Notes: generated from the letters alone by a model not told the origin. Positions 1 to 6,636 are shown, counted from the first letter of the stretch. The stretch is 11,542 bases of DNA from Deltaproteobacteria bacterium (GCA_023250495.1 JAHFAP010000088.1:1-11542), one strand, 5' to 3'. Numbers and translations are program-made.

Positions 1-164
1 GCAGCTCCCCGCCGAATCGAGTTCGTTCTCCTACGGACCGACAGTTCGCCTCCGGTTGCTCCCCACCTTGCCTAGGGGCCAACGCAGTTACCTTCGGCTA
101 CGGAGTTGTGGCATACTCCGACATGGACTTCCACCGTGCTAATGTGGCGCCCTTACAGGCGCAC
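1..164 (-). mobile_element. Group II intron, 5' part (partial, runs off left edge)
   Basis: Read on the minus strand from position 164 leftwards, the segment opens with GTGCGCC, matching the GUGYG 5' consensus of group II introns. A small GC stem follows at once (147-151 with 158-162), then a GGTGGAAGTCC stretch and a GGTGGGGAGCAACCGGAGGC stretch resembling intron domain I motifs. No reverse transcriptase is visible because the window ends. The presumed 5' splice site lies two bases past a perfect hairpin (167-186), a preference known for bacterial class C introns. The reading frame crossing this segment on the plus strand (108-365) is not a credible protein. Assignment rests on motif resemblance and on the domain V-like hairpin at the other edge. 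Confidence 0.5.
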
Positions 165-166
165 TC

Positions 167-227
167 ACTCCCGCGCAAGCGGGAGTCCAGTATAGGAAAA
201 TGTCTGGATTCCCGTTTTCACGGGAAT
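167..227. repeat. Paired-hairpin intergenic repeat (dRS3-like)
   Basis: Two perfect 8-bp hairpins lie in a mutually inverted arrangement: 167-174 with 179-186 (ACTCCCGC, loop GCAA) and 208-215 with 220-227 (ATTCCCGT, loop TTTC). The flanking TCCAG and CTGGA are also inverted copies. This is the widespread proteobacterial repeat that, when translated, gives the familiar false peptide SLPRKRES...DSRFHGND. It is a non-coding dispersed repeat, possibly mobilised in trans. Its left hairpin directly abuts the presumed intron 5' end. Confidence 0.8.
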
Positions 228-269
228 GACGCGCAAAGCAAAGAGTTGTGTGCATACGCATTCTCAAAG

Positions 270-313
270 TCGGCTTCAAGCCGACAGTTTTCGAACCCCC
301 CGCCTTGTAGGCG
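270..313 (+). terminator. Leader hairpins upstream of the plus-strand cupin gene
   Basis: A perfect 7-bp stem (270-276 with 280-286, loop TCA) is followed by AGTTTTCG. A second 5-bp stem follows (301-305 with 309-313). The first could be a weak intrinsic terminator insulating the gene at 437 from upstream transcription, but the T tract is short. I see no confident promoter in 230-436. Confidence 0.25.
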
Positions 314-436
314 AGGGCGCGTCAGTTATTCGCTCGAATCAACGATTCAACGAGTAAACCAGTAACGATGCTGCGAGGTGGTGGAGCGCAACAAAGCGGA
401 TGGGGCTTTTTACGAGCCTGAAAGGAAGGCGTAGTC

Positions 437-1453
437 GTGAGTGACGTCGGCACAACGCATGAAGACCTAGAGCGGTTTCTTGCCGCGCACCATCTCGTCG
501 GTGCCGGGCTTAAACGGGAGGGGCAGGCGCCGCCTCGCAAAGGCAACGCGGCCGCCCACTGGAGTTGGGAGGGTATCTACAAGGGCCTGATGCAATCGGG
601 GAAGATCGTGACCGTGGGCCCGAACGGCACGACGGGGATGCGATCGGTCACCGGGATCGAGGCGCGCAACTTTCCCATCTGGATGAACGCCCAGATCCTC
701 ATGCCGGGCGAGCGGACCCAGGCCCACCGCAACCTGCGGAACGAGACCCGGCTGGTCTGCGAGGCCCCGCCGGGGGCGGTCTTTGTGTGCCAGTACGAAT
801 CGTTCCCGATGGAGCGAGGGGACGTCGTTACCAACCCAGCCTGGACCTTCCACGACCACTGGAACCAGGGCACGGAGCCGGCGATCTGGATCGACGGCTA
901 CGATAATGGGTACAATCGGGGCGTGAATATCAACGAGCGGCTCCCGAAAGACGCCCCGTACCAGGAGATCAAAAAACCCGCCGGATACGGGCCGAGAACC
1001 CGCGGCCACGCCCGCCCCCTGTCGGGAGAGCCCGCTTTCCCGCTCCCGCCGATGCGCTATCCGTGGGCCGAGACGCACGCGGCGCTTACGGCGCTCAGGG
1101 AGGCCGGTGAGGGGGACCCGTACGAAGGGATCCAGCTCATGTTAGCCAGCCCGGTCGATGGCGGGCCGACCCTGCCGACGATCGCCTGGCAGGTGCAACT
1201 ATTGTACGCGCGGCAGAAGACTTTGGCGCACCGGCACAACAGCACCACCTTTTACTTCGCGTTCGAAGGTGAAGGTGCCATCGTCATCGAAGGTGAGCGG
1301 TTGGAGTGGCACCGTGGGGACATCTTCGCGGTGCCGGCGTGGAAGTGGCACCACCACGAGAATACCAACGACGGTGACTCGATCCTGTTCTCCATCGACG
1401 ATTGGCCAGCCATGAAGAAGCTGGGCTTCTACATGAAAGAAGAGCAGTTATGA
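437..1453 (+). CDS. Gentisate 1,2-dioxygenase-like bicupin
   Basis: The 338-residue cytoplasmic protein has two cupin domains (about 80-155 and 255-330), the length and layout of the gentisate/salicylate/1-hydroxy-2-naphthoate dioxygenase family, which opens aromatic rings with Fe(II). Family hallmarks include the M-x-x-GD-x-x-x-x-P-x-W segment, the WIDGYD stretch after the first cupin, and an ending of the form LFSIDDWPAMKKLGFY. The GTG start at 437 is supported by AAGGAAGG (422-429), seven bases upstream. In the N-terminal cupin the usual HRH metal motif is H97-R98-N99, with H139 kept. The C-terminal cupin has an intact H265-R266-H267 and H305. The metal may therefore sit in the C-terminal cupin, or the reaction may differ. 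The gene is very GC-rich and the only plus-strand gene, convergent with the flavin monooxygenase. The family is fairly sure; the substrate is not. Confidence 0.82.
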   Translation: MSDVGTTHEDLERFLAAHHLVGAGLKREGQAPPRKGNAAAHWSWEGIYKGLMQSGKIVTVGPNGTTGMRSVTGIEARNFPIWMNAQILMPGERTQAHRNLRNETRLVCEAPPGAVFVCQYESFPMERGDVVTNPAWTFHDHWNQGTEPAIWIDGYDNGYNRGVNINERLPKDAPYQEIKKPAGYGPRTRGHARPLSGEPAFPLPPMRYPWAETHAALTALREAGEGDPYEGIQLMLASPVDGGPTLPTIAWQVQLLYARQKTLAHRHNSTTFYFAFEGEGAIVIEGERLEWHRGDIFAVPAWKWHHHENTNDGDSILFSIDDWPAMKKLGFYMKEEQL

Positions 1454-1490
1454 GGGTCTGACTTCTATATCGATTCTGCTGAAAAACGGC

Positions 1491-1523
1491 CCGCTCATGC
1501 TTCGAGAGCCTCAGCATGAACGG
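1491..1523. repeat. GAACGG-ended palindrome, copy 1
   Basis: Imperfect inverted repeat with 11-base arms (1491-1501 and 1513-1523), one mismatch, ending in AGCATGAACGG. It lies between two convergent genes and may act as a bidirectional terminator. It belongs to the common 'GCTCATGCTTCGA...AGCATGAAC' class of dispersed palindromes. Confidence 0.65.
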
Positions 1524-1551
1524 AAAATTGGTAACGCTATCAATGTAATTC

Positions 1552-1585
1552 CCGTTCGCCCTGAGCTTCGTCGAAGGGTGAACGG
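1552..1585. repeat. GAACGG-ended palindrome, copy 2
   Basis: Imperfect inverted repeat with 11-base arms (1552-1562 and 1575-1585), one mismatch, and an inner perfect palindrome CTTCG-T-CGAAG. It shares the CCG..TC / GA..CGG ends with the palindrome about 30 bases upstream but has a different arm (GCCCT/AGGGT). Together they form the likely transcriptional boundary between the plus-strand cupin gene and the minus-strand monooxygenase. Confidence 0.65.
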
Positions 1586-1645
1586 ATAGTTTTCAACGGC
1601 CTGAGGAAAGCCTGACCCTGGCGCTACTGACTGGGGGATTTTCCG

Positions 1646-2716
1646 CTATGGCCCATGTCGAGAGCCGACGGGTTCAGCTGCCAGAAACGGCATCACCCGT
1701 GTCGCGAACAGCTCGATCGAGCGGGTCACCTGGGCATGGCCCAGGCCGCCGAAGCTGAACAGGCCAACCAAGCTGTCCGGTCGTGCCATTTCGATCATCG
1801 CACGCGCCTTCTTGGTGACCGTTTCGGGGCTGCCGATGAGCGAGGTGCCCCATTCGTCGATCCTCTTCAGGGTAAGGCCTCCCGGGAAATAGGCGAAGCG
1901 CTTGGTGAACCGGGGGAGATCGTCCGTCGTGATGGGCTCGCGGCACCAGTGGTTGTCGGTGGCCAGTTGCCAGAACCGCGTGATCTCGGGGCCGGCCTCC
2001 GCCCACGCCTGCTCGTCAGTATCGGCTACATAGATCTCCCGGACCATGATCGCGTCTCCACCGCCCGGCGGGTCGCCGAGCGCGGCCCGTTCCGCCCGAT
2101 AGGCTGCGATGGCACGAACGCAGTTGGCGATGGGCTGGCGCGAGAGGGCCAGGTTCCAGCCCCGGCGCGCCACAACCACCGGGCTCTCGGGTGAGGTGGC
2201 GCCGTAGTAGATGGGCGGGTGGGGCCGCTGGAGCGGCCGCGGGCGGCACGAGATGTCAACGTAGTTCCAGGCGGTGCCAGCGTACGTGAAGGTGTCCTCT
2301 GTCCAGGCCCGCCGGAGGATCTCGGCGCCCTCCTCGAAGCGGGCCTGAGCCGTATTGCGATCGAGCCCATGCTTGAGGTCATCTCGCGGCACCCCGCGAC
2401 CCAGCCCCACGTTCAGCCGTCCGCCAGTGAGGACGTCCAGGATTGCGCACTCCTCCGCGAGGCGCATCGGGTCGTGGAGCGGCAGGGCATTGACCAAGTT
2501 CCCAAGGCGCAGCCGCTGGGTGCGGTGGGCGAGGGCGGCGATGATGAGGTTGGGAGAGGCCAGCATTCCGTAGTCTGAGTGGTGATGCTCGGCGAACCAG
2601 GCCTCGTCGAAGCCCAGCCGCTCGGTGAGCTGGATCTGCTCGAGCAGTTCCTCGAAGCTCTGGGGCTCGGGCACCCAGGGTCGTGCCTGGTTGTAACTGA
2701 AAGTCCCAAACCGCAT
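1646..2716 (-). CDS. LLM-class flavin-dependent monooxygenase
   Basis: The 356-residue protein belongs to the bacterial luciferase-like family, cytoplasmic TIM-barrel enzymes that use reduced flavin and O2 to oxidise organic substrates. Visible hallmarks are the N-terminal strand MRFGTFSYNQ, EHHHSDYG at 43-50, LGNLVNALPLHDPMRLAEE around 71-89, and LDVLTGGRLNVGLGRG at 93-108, the classic segment of this superfamily. Length is typical. The frame is open 18 codons further upstream, but the start at 2716 is preferred because GGAGG lies eight bases away (2725-2729) and the protein then starts on the usual first beta strand. The gene follows a solute-binding protein gene on the same strand after 117 bases and ends against the convergent cupin gene. 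The substrate cannot be told; aliphatic or aromatic monooxygenation would both fit. Confidence 0.88.
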   Translation of the reverse strand: MRFGTFSYNQARPWVPEPQSFEELLEQIQLTERLGFDEAWFAEHHHSDYGMLASPNLIIAALAHRTQRLRLGNLVNALPLHDPMRLAEECAILDVLTGGRLNVGLGRGVPRDDLKHGLDRNTAQARFEEGAEILRRAWTEDTFTYAGTAWNYVDISCRPRPLQRPHPPIYYGATSPESPVVVARRGWNLALSRQPIANCVRAIAAYRAERAALGDPPGGGDAIMVREIYVADTDEQAWAEAGPEITRFWQLATDNHWCREPITTDDLPRFTKRFAYFPGGLTLKRIDEWGTSLIGSPETVTKKARAMIEMARPDSLVGLFSFGGLGHAQVTRSIELFATRVMPFLAAEPVGSRHGP

Positions 2717-2724
2717 GCGCTGTT

Positions 2725-2729
2725 CCTCC
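2725..2729 (-). promoter_or_regulatory. Shine-Dalgarno deciding the monooxygenase start
   Basis: GGAGG on the minus strand, eight bases before the ATG at 2716. It favours that start over the longer open frame reaching 2770. Confidence 0.7.
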
Positions 2730-2773
2730 CCCAAGATCTCGCCGTCACTCAGCAATCGACATTTTGCCAAATG

Positions 2774-2789
2774 GGCCGCCCCGGCGGCC
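2774..2789. other. GC-only hairpin between two minus-strand genes
   Basis: A perfect 7-bp self-complementary arm pair (2774-2780 with 2783-2789, two bases between) sits in the 117-base gap between the solute-binding protein stop and the monooxygenase start. No T tract follows on either strand, so it is not a standard terminator. It could be an RNA processing or stability element, or chance. Confidence 0.3.
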
Positions 2790-2833
2790 AGCGATGGCGC
2801 ATCAGAAGTCTGACCGATCGCCTGTTTAACGTT

Positions 2834-3835
2834 TTACTGCCTATAGACTTTGTCGATAAAACCGCTTTTTTCCAACTCCCGCACGATGCTTTCATCCGCC
2901 AGGTCTTCGAAGCGAAGATGCGCGCCGCGCTTACGGCTGATCGCTTCTTTAATTTGAGTCTCAACACCGGCTCTAGTCACCAGCGGTACCCGGTCATAGA
3001 GTTTCGCATTCGCAACGTAGGCGGCCTCCAGATAGGCCTCGCTGGTTTGCCTGCTGTATTTGGAAACGATTTTTTTGCTCTCTTCCTTGTGGGTCTTGAA
3101 AAAATGGGTAGCCTCGATGAGCGCCATCAGAACTTTTTTCACCATCTCCCTCTGGCGTAAAAGATAGCTCCTCGTTGTGGTGGCGCAAATAAAGGGAAAA
3201 TCAAACCGTTTCTGAAAATCGGCCGTGCTAATGAGAACCCTGAAGGGCATGCCTTTCGCCAAGTGAACGATCCCCGGAGGCGACGGAAACCCGGCGATTC
3301 TGCCGGTGCGAAATGCCGCCGCCCTTTCTGACGGGCCGCCGACCTGCATGATTGGAACTTGCTTATCGGGTTCCAGCCCCAATCCTCTGATCAGCGCGCG
3401 AGCCGCCACGTCTGACGCGCTGCCGATCCGGCTAATGCCGATGCTTTTCCCTTTCAGATCTTCCGCCGATTTGACCGACTCGTGCACTACCAGCTCGTAC
3501 GGAAGGGAATTGAGATAACATCCAACGATCACGAGATCGGCCCCTGCTACCACTGCGCTGGCGACACCTCCACCCGATGCGTTGCCCACTTGTACGTCCC
3601 CAGCTAAAAGACTAGCCACGCTGGTGGTGGTGGAAGGGATGAAGATCAAGTCTACGGCTAATCCGTTCTTCTCATAAAAACCGCGATCTTGAGCCAAGTA
3701 CCAGATGGCGTTGGCGGTCTCCAGAGCACTGTAAGAGACTCTGATCTTTTCCTGACCCCAGGCGTCCCTCAAAAAAAGGGAATAAAAAAGAAACAGCAGT
3801 CCACCAACAAACCAAAATCCCCGTGGAAGTTTCAT
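2834..3835 (-). CDS. NMT1/THI5-type ABC substrate-binding protein
   Basis: The 333-residue exported binding protein belongs to the NMT1/THI5-like (SsuA/TauA-related) periplasmic family, which captures small organic molecules for ABC importers. The first 27 residues form a signal peptide: MKLPRGFW, a hydrophobic run at 9-22, and an A-W-G cleavage site at 25-27. The mature part shows the family pattern: YLAQDRGFYEKNGLAVDLIF near the start, a LLAGDVQVGNAS segment, SAEDLKGKSIGISRIGSASD, and a helical C terminus ending in ELEKSGFIDKVY. An upstream in-frame extension to 3883 is rejected because it would precede the signal peptide, and AGAGAGG sits just before the ATG at 3835. No permease or ATPase gene lies nearby. 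Specificity is unknown; the adjacent ring-cleavage and flavin monooxygenase genes hint at an aromatic or heteroatom-containing compound. Confidence 0.87.
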   Translation of the reverse strand: MKLPRGFWFVGGLLFLFYSLFLRDAWGQEKIRVSYSALETANAIWYLAQDRGFYEKNGLAVDLIFIPSTTTSVASLLAGDVQVGNASGGGVASAVVAGADLVIVGCYLNSLPYELVVHESVKSAEDLKGKSIGISRIGSASDVAARALIRGLGLEPDKQVPIMQVGGPSERAAAFRTGRIAGFPSPPGIVHLAKGMPFRVLISTADFQKRFDFPFICATTTRSYLLRQREMVKKVLMALIEATHFFKTHKEESKKIVSKYSRQTSEAYLEAAYVANAKLYDRVPLVTRAGVETQIKEAISRKRGAHLRFEDLADESIVRELEKSGFIDKVYRQ

Positions 3836-3839
3836 AATA

Positions 3840-3846
3840 CCTCTCT
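3840..3846 (-). promoter_or_regulatory. Shine-Dalgarno deciding the binding-protein start
   Basis: AGAGAGG on the minus strand, four bases before the ATG at 3835. The spacing is short but the site is purine-rich. It supports the start that gives a proper signal peptide. Confidence 0.5.
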
Positions 3847-4053
3847 GAAGATCCGACGATGAGAAGCCTTTCCAATAATCCATTCTTTAAATGTAAAGTC
3901 CCGCCGGGATAACGTCGATGTCAGGTGGTCGCACACCGCCTCGTCCGTGGCCGCCTGAAGCGGATGAAAATACGGCAGCGGGCGGGTGCCGGGCCCCATG
4001 CGGATCTGCTTCGTCAACGCACGAGTGGGTTGCGCAGAGGCTGCCCCGTCAAA

Positions 4054-5106
4054 CTAGGGCCGAAACACAGCAAAGACCTTATCAGAGTTCGAAATCCACG
4101 ATTCCAGGAACACCGCTTCGTCGGGCTTCCGTTTAAGCTCGGCCATCGCTCCCGCCAGGCAGAACCAGTTCAGAAGCTCGTGGTGGCCTCGGTCTTCCGC
4201 CTCTTCCAGGGTCGTGTTGCGCCACGTCTCCCAATCGCCCGCGCGCAGCGCTTCAAAGTACCGCTTGTCCGACTCTATATCCGGGTACATGCGGCCATGC
4301 TTCGCAGTCAAAAAGGAGTGCGACCAGCTGGAGGAGGCGATGAAAGCGACTTTCCACGGACTTCGCGCGAAGGCCCGAGCCGTTGCGGCGCCAATCTGAA
4401 AACAGCGCCAGGGCTGCGGTCCGGGCGGGTCTTCGTCGCCCTCGATGCTCCGTCCTTTCGAGGGTGTCGGGGGCACCCCTTGGGTGCCTACCAGGTGGCG
4501 TCCGTAGCTGTTCACGGTGAACGGCACCACGGGGTACGGGAACCCACTCCGGTCCCAGTCAAGGTAGAGCACCGAGTTGACAAATGCGTGTCCTAAACCA
4601 ATATGCAGGGGCTTGTACGCATAGGCGATGTCAAAGCCCTCGTTTAGAAGGGCCGATGCGAGGTGCTTGCCGCCCATCCGATGTCCCTGAATAGTCAAGA
4701 CCTTGTCTTTCGGCTCATTCCAAGAGTTCACGCCGCGCTGATTGTGCAGCCACGGCTGTACCTCCGCTGCATCGTAAGCGAGGATAGAAAACGCGGGAAC
4801 GCAGTCTTCCCGGTAGTTCTCGTATTGGTCGTCACCCCAGATAATACAGAAATCGGGCTGGAATTCATCGAGCGCGCGACGTGCCCGGCGAAAACCGTCA
4901 ATCATTGCCTGGCGATGCTCGTCAGAATGCGCCTGCCCTTCATCCGCTCCCCACTGCCGGCGCATAGCCTCCGGCCAATTATCAATAGAACGCAGGCGCT
5001 CCGGCAGCGCCGGGTCTGCCAAGCATAGCTTGATGCGGCGGGTTATGTTCCCCTGGACCGAGAGGCCCGGATAATGAGTGATGCCAAGCCCAAGTATCTG
5101 TCCCAT
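4054..5106 (-). CDS. LigB-type (class III) extradiol dioxygenase-like protein
   Basis: The 350-residue protein resembles the catalytic LigB subunit fold, which cleaves catechol-type rings next to the two hydroxyls using Fe(II). Visible anchors: GITHYPG near the N terminus, with H11 matching the first iron His of LigB; PDFCIIWGDDQYENY at 84-98; GLGHAFVNSVLY at 170-181; SSSWSHSF at 258-265, with H263 in the place of the catalytic His; and PDIESDKRYFEAL, with E278 a candidate acidic ligand. At the second iron position, where LigB has His in an N-D-H motif, this protein has Gln94 (D-D-Q). It may bind metal differently, use another residue such as H60, or do a different reaction. The ATG follows a strong GAGGAGG. 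The gene stands alone between gaps of about 218 and 298 bases. A CATAAT hexamer upstream (near 5140) could be a -10 box, but no matching -35 is clear. Confidence 0.8.
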   Translation of the reverse strand: MGQILGLGITHYPGLSVQGNITRRIKLCLADPALPERLRSIDNWPEAMRRQWGADEGQAHSDEHRQAMIDGFRRARRALDEFQPDFCIIWGDDQYENYREDCVPAFSILAYDAAEVQPWLHNQRGVNSWNEPKDKVLTIQGHRMGGKHLASALLNEGFDIAYAYKPLHIGLGHAFVNSVLYLDWDRSGFPYPVVPFTVNSYGRHLVGTQGVPPTPSKGRSIEGDEDPPGPQPWRCFQIGAATARAFARSPWKVAFIASSSWSHSFLTAKHGRMYPDIESDKRYFEALRAGDWETWRNTTLEEAEDRGHHELLNWFCLAGAMAELKRKPDEAVFLESWISNSDKVFAVFRP

Positions 5107-5280
5107 GGATTCCTCCTCGCTTGACGCCGAGCAACCACCGAACGATTATGGAGAGTAGACGGTTCCATTCTAGCGTGGTACTTCCGTTGCCAGAAGATAT
5201 CTATTCCCGCGCCTGCCAAAAATATTACGCTTCCGGCTTGTGAAAGAGTTCATTTCGTCCGTTGCCGCGATTGAGGGCGC

Positions 5281-5384
5281 GGTAAACTATTCCGCCGGGG
5301 GCCATGCGTGCGCGTCGCGGCATCAATTCAGGCTACACCGACACGATCGATCTGGTCAAGAAAAAGGTTCGCGTCCCCTTTTCC
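5281..5384. repeat. 104-base dispersed repeat, copy A
   Basis: This segment matches 10210-10313 in the same orientation with seven substitutions over 104 bases and no gaps; similarity stops abruptly at both ends. It begins GGTAAACTATTCCGCC and ends TCCCCTTTTCC. Read on the minus strand it starts 20 bases after the stop of the bicupin gene. A 29-codon frame (ATG at 5303) exists, but in copy B the ATG is AGG and the stop is lost, and substitutions fall at all codon positions, so it is best treated as non-coding. The rest of the gap (5107-5280) shows nothing recognisable. Confidence 0.9.
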
Positions 5385-5404
5385 CCTATTTAAGAAACTA
5401 TGAT

Positions 5405-6268
5405 TCAGATTAGGCTTTCGTTGTAGCTACCTTTTGGGACAATGTTGAAGAACTTTCCCGAGCCGCCGATAAGCCGGTAGTAATGCGGAATCCCCTCAGG
5501 GACATATACGGCCGCAGGGCTGCCAACTATGCTCTTTTGGTCATCGATAAGAACCTCAGCTATCAAGCCGGTCAGATCAGGATCGTTTCCGATAAACAAA
5601 TGATAAGTGTCACAATTATGCCTGTGCTTATCCACATAATTCGGCTGTGTTGCTTGTACATTGCAGGCGTTTCTAACAATGGTGTAGAAATCCGCTTGCG
5701 GCATCTTTTGAGAGTCGACCAAGACATGACGGTCTCCCGGGGCCGTATCGTAATGGTATTTCAGTTCGGAAGTCGGCCTTATCTCAGAGCCAAGGATGTA
5801 CTTGGAGAATTTTTCTGCCTCCCTTTCTCCCTTTTCTAGATCGGGCTCCCTAGGGATGTGAACGTAGTCCAGACGCCGAAACAGGACGACAACACTTCCC
5901 TCCCCCCTGGTAACTTTATACTCGTGCACTGTTCCTGCCGGGATGTACACAGCAGCGGGAGAAGTAATTCGATGAGTTTTTCCTTCGAATTTGATCTGCC
6001 CTTCGAGCCCGCTCAGATCAGGGTTGTTGCCGATGAAATAGTAGAATTCATCGGTGTTGTGCGCGTGAGGCGTTTGGTAGTCTGGCACCGTTGCTGGAAG
6101 GTTTCGTGCCTGGTGCAGCGCCACGTATACTCGCGCATCGGGAAGGGATTGGCGATCGACGAAAATGTGCCTCGTGACAGGCAGGACTATTCCTTCCCGT
6201 AGCGGTCTCTGTCCTCCTATCCCCGCTTCAGCAACTCTCGCTGTCGCGATGGTGCGCTCGTTTATCAT
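5405..6268 (-). CDS. Duplicated-cupin (bicupin) protein of unknown function
   Basis: The 287-residue protein has no signal peptide and consists of two homologous cupin halves (about 33-132 and 180-279) offset by 147 residues. Shared stretches include FIGNNPDLSGL / FIGNDPDLTGL and SPAAVYIPAG / SPAAVYVPEG. The first half has a full cupin metal set: H68, H70, E74 and H115. The second keeps H215, H217 and H262, but the Glu position is Thr221. Cupins of this form include dioxygenases, isomerases and sugar-processing enzymes; I do not recognise a specific family. The ATG at 6268 is preceded by AGAGGGG, and the start lies only 10 bases after the end of the gene relic upstream. Base composition is clearly lower in GC than in the flanking genes, which suggests separate acquisition. 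An iron- or nickel-dependent dioxygenase acting with the neighbouring LigB-like protein is possible but unproven. Confidence 0.8.
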   Translation of the reverse strand: MINERTIATARVAEAGIGGQRPLREGIVLPVTRHIFVDRQSLPDARVYVALHQARNLPATVPDYQTPHAHNTDEFYYFIGNNPDLSGLEGQIKFEGKTHRITSPAAVYIPAGTVHEYKVTRGEGSVVVLFRRLDYVHIPREPDLEKGEREAEKFSKYILGSEIRPTSELKYHYDTAPGDRHVLVDSQKMPQADFYTIVRNACNVQATQPNYVDKHRHNCDTYHLFIGNDPDLTGLIAEVLIDDQKSIVGSPAAVYVPEGIPHYYRLIGGSGKFFNIVPKGSYNESLI

Positions 6269-6278
6269 AACCCCTCTT

Positions 6279-6563
6279 TTATGCTTCTAGAACACGGAAG
6301 ACAAGGTTCAACACCTGATTAGATGAAAAGCTGTAACTCACAAGACCATATTTTTTGAGAAGCATTTGAATCCCAAAGTCCGTAGTGGCGCCAAAGCGCG
6401 TAACCCCCACAGGCTTGCCTCTGAGATCTTCAATGCTCTTGATCTCCGGCGCTGCCATGACATAAAGGGCGACAAAATTGACAATTGCGCCCATGGCCAC
6501 AAGATCACCGCCCTGAAGGCCGGTGTCTACCACGGCCTGGCTGTTAGCGGCATAAGTTAATAA
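6279..6563 (-). pseudogene. Remnant of an NMT1-type substrate-binding protein
   Basis: Reading from about 6563, the frame gives LLTYAANSQAVVDTGLQGGD, then a stretch ending MAAPEIKSIEDLRGKPVGVT, then RFGATTDFGIQMLLKKYGLV. This is the central part of the NMT1/THI5-like binding-protein fold: the binding-site helix, the SIEDLRGK strand and the following helix. The signal peptide, the first lobe start and the whole C-terminal half are missing. A stop lies just upstream in frame (6582-6584), and after KKYGLV the translation becomes unrelated before stopping at 6279. It looks like a deletion-truncated gene rather than a small functional protein. It lies between an intact family-3 binding protein and the bicupin gene, so its loss may reflect rearrangement at this point. 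Confidence 0.72.
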
Positions 6564-6593
6564 AAAGTCCGGGCCTTGGCCTCACTTATAAGA

Positions 6594-6622
6594 AGCCCGG
6601 CTGGAGGAACCCAGTCCGGGCT
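6594..6622 (-). terminator. Hairpin after the family-3 binding protein gene
   Basis: An 11-bp stem with one bulged base (AGCCCGG-CTGG against CCAG-t-CCGGGCT, loop AGGAAC) lies 14 bases past the stop of the gene at 6637. On the minus strand it is followed by TCTTATAAG, a weak U-rich tail. A further copy of one arm (AGTCCGGGC, 6566-6574) could pair with the central arm instead, giving a competing fold. Confidence 0.45.
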
Positions 6623-6636
6623 GTCCCCTTTTCCTC

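Noticed and set aside
108..365. Plus-strand open frame containing SLPRKRES...DSRFHGND
   Set aside because: It is the known false translation of a dispersed hairpin repeat, joined to intron-like sequence; no ribosome binding site or protein family.
467..1078. Long minus-strand open frame of 203 codons
   Set aside because: Lies wholly antisense to the cupin gene in very GC-rich DNA, where stops are rare; Arg/Pro/Gly-rich translation with no family resemblance.
2717..2770. N-terminal extension of the flavin monooxygenase
   Set aside because: The internal ATG has a strong Shine-Dalgarno and begins at the family's normal first strand; the extension has no such support.
3925..4596. Plus-strand open frame of 223 codons
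   Set aside because: Mostly antisense to the LigB-like gene, with basic, low-complexity translation; no recognisable domain.
5303..5392. A 29-codon small gene inside repeat copy A
   Set aside because: The start is lost in copy B and substitutions do not favour third codon positions, so coding constraint is not supported.
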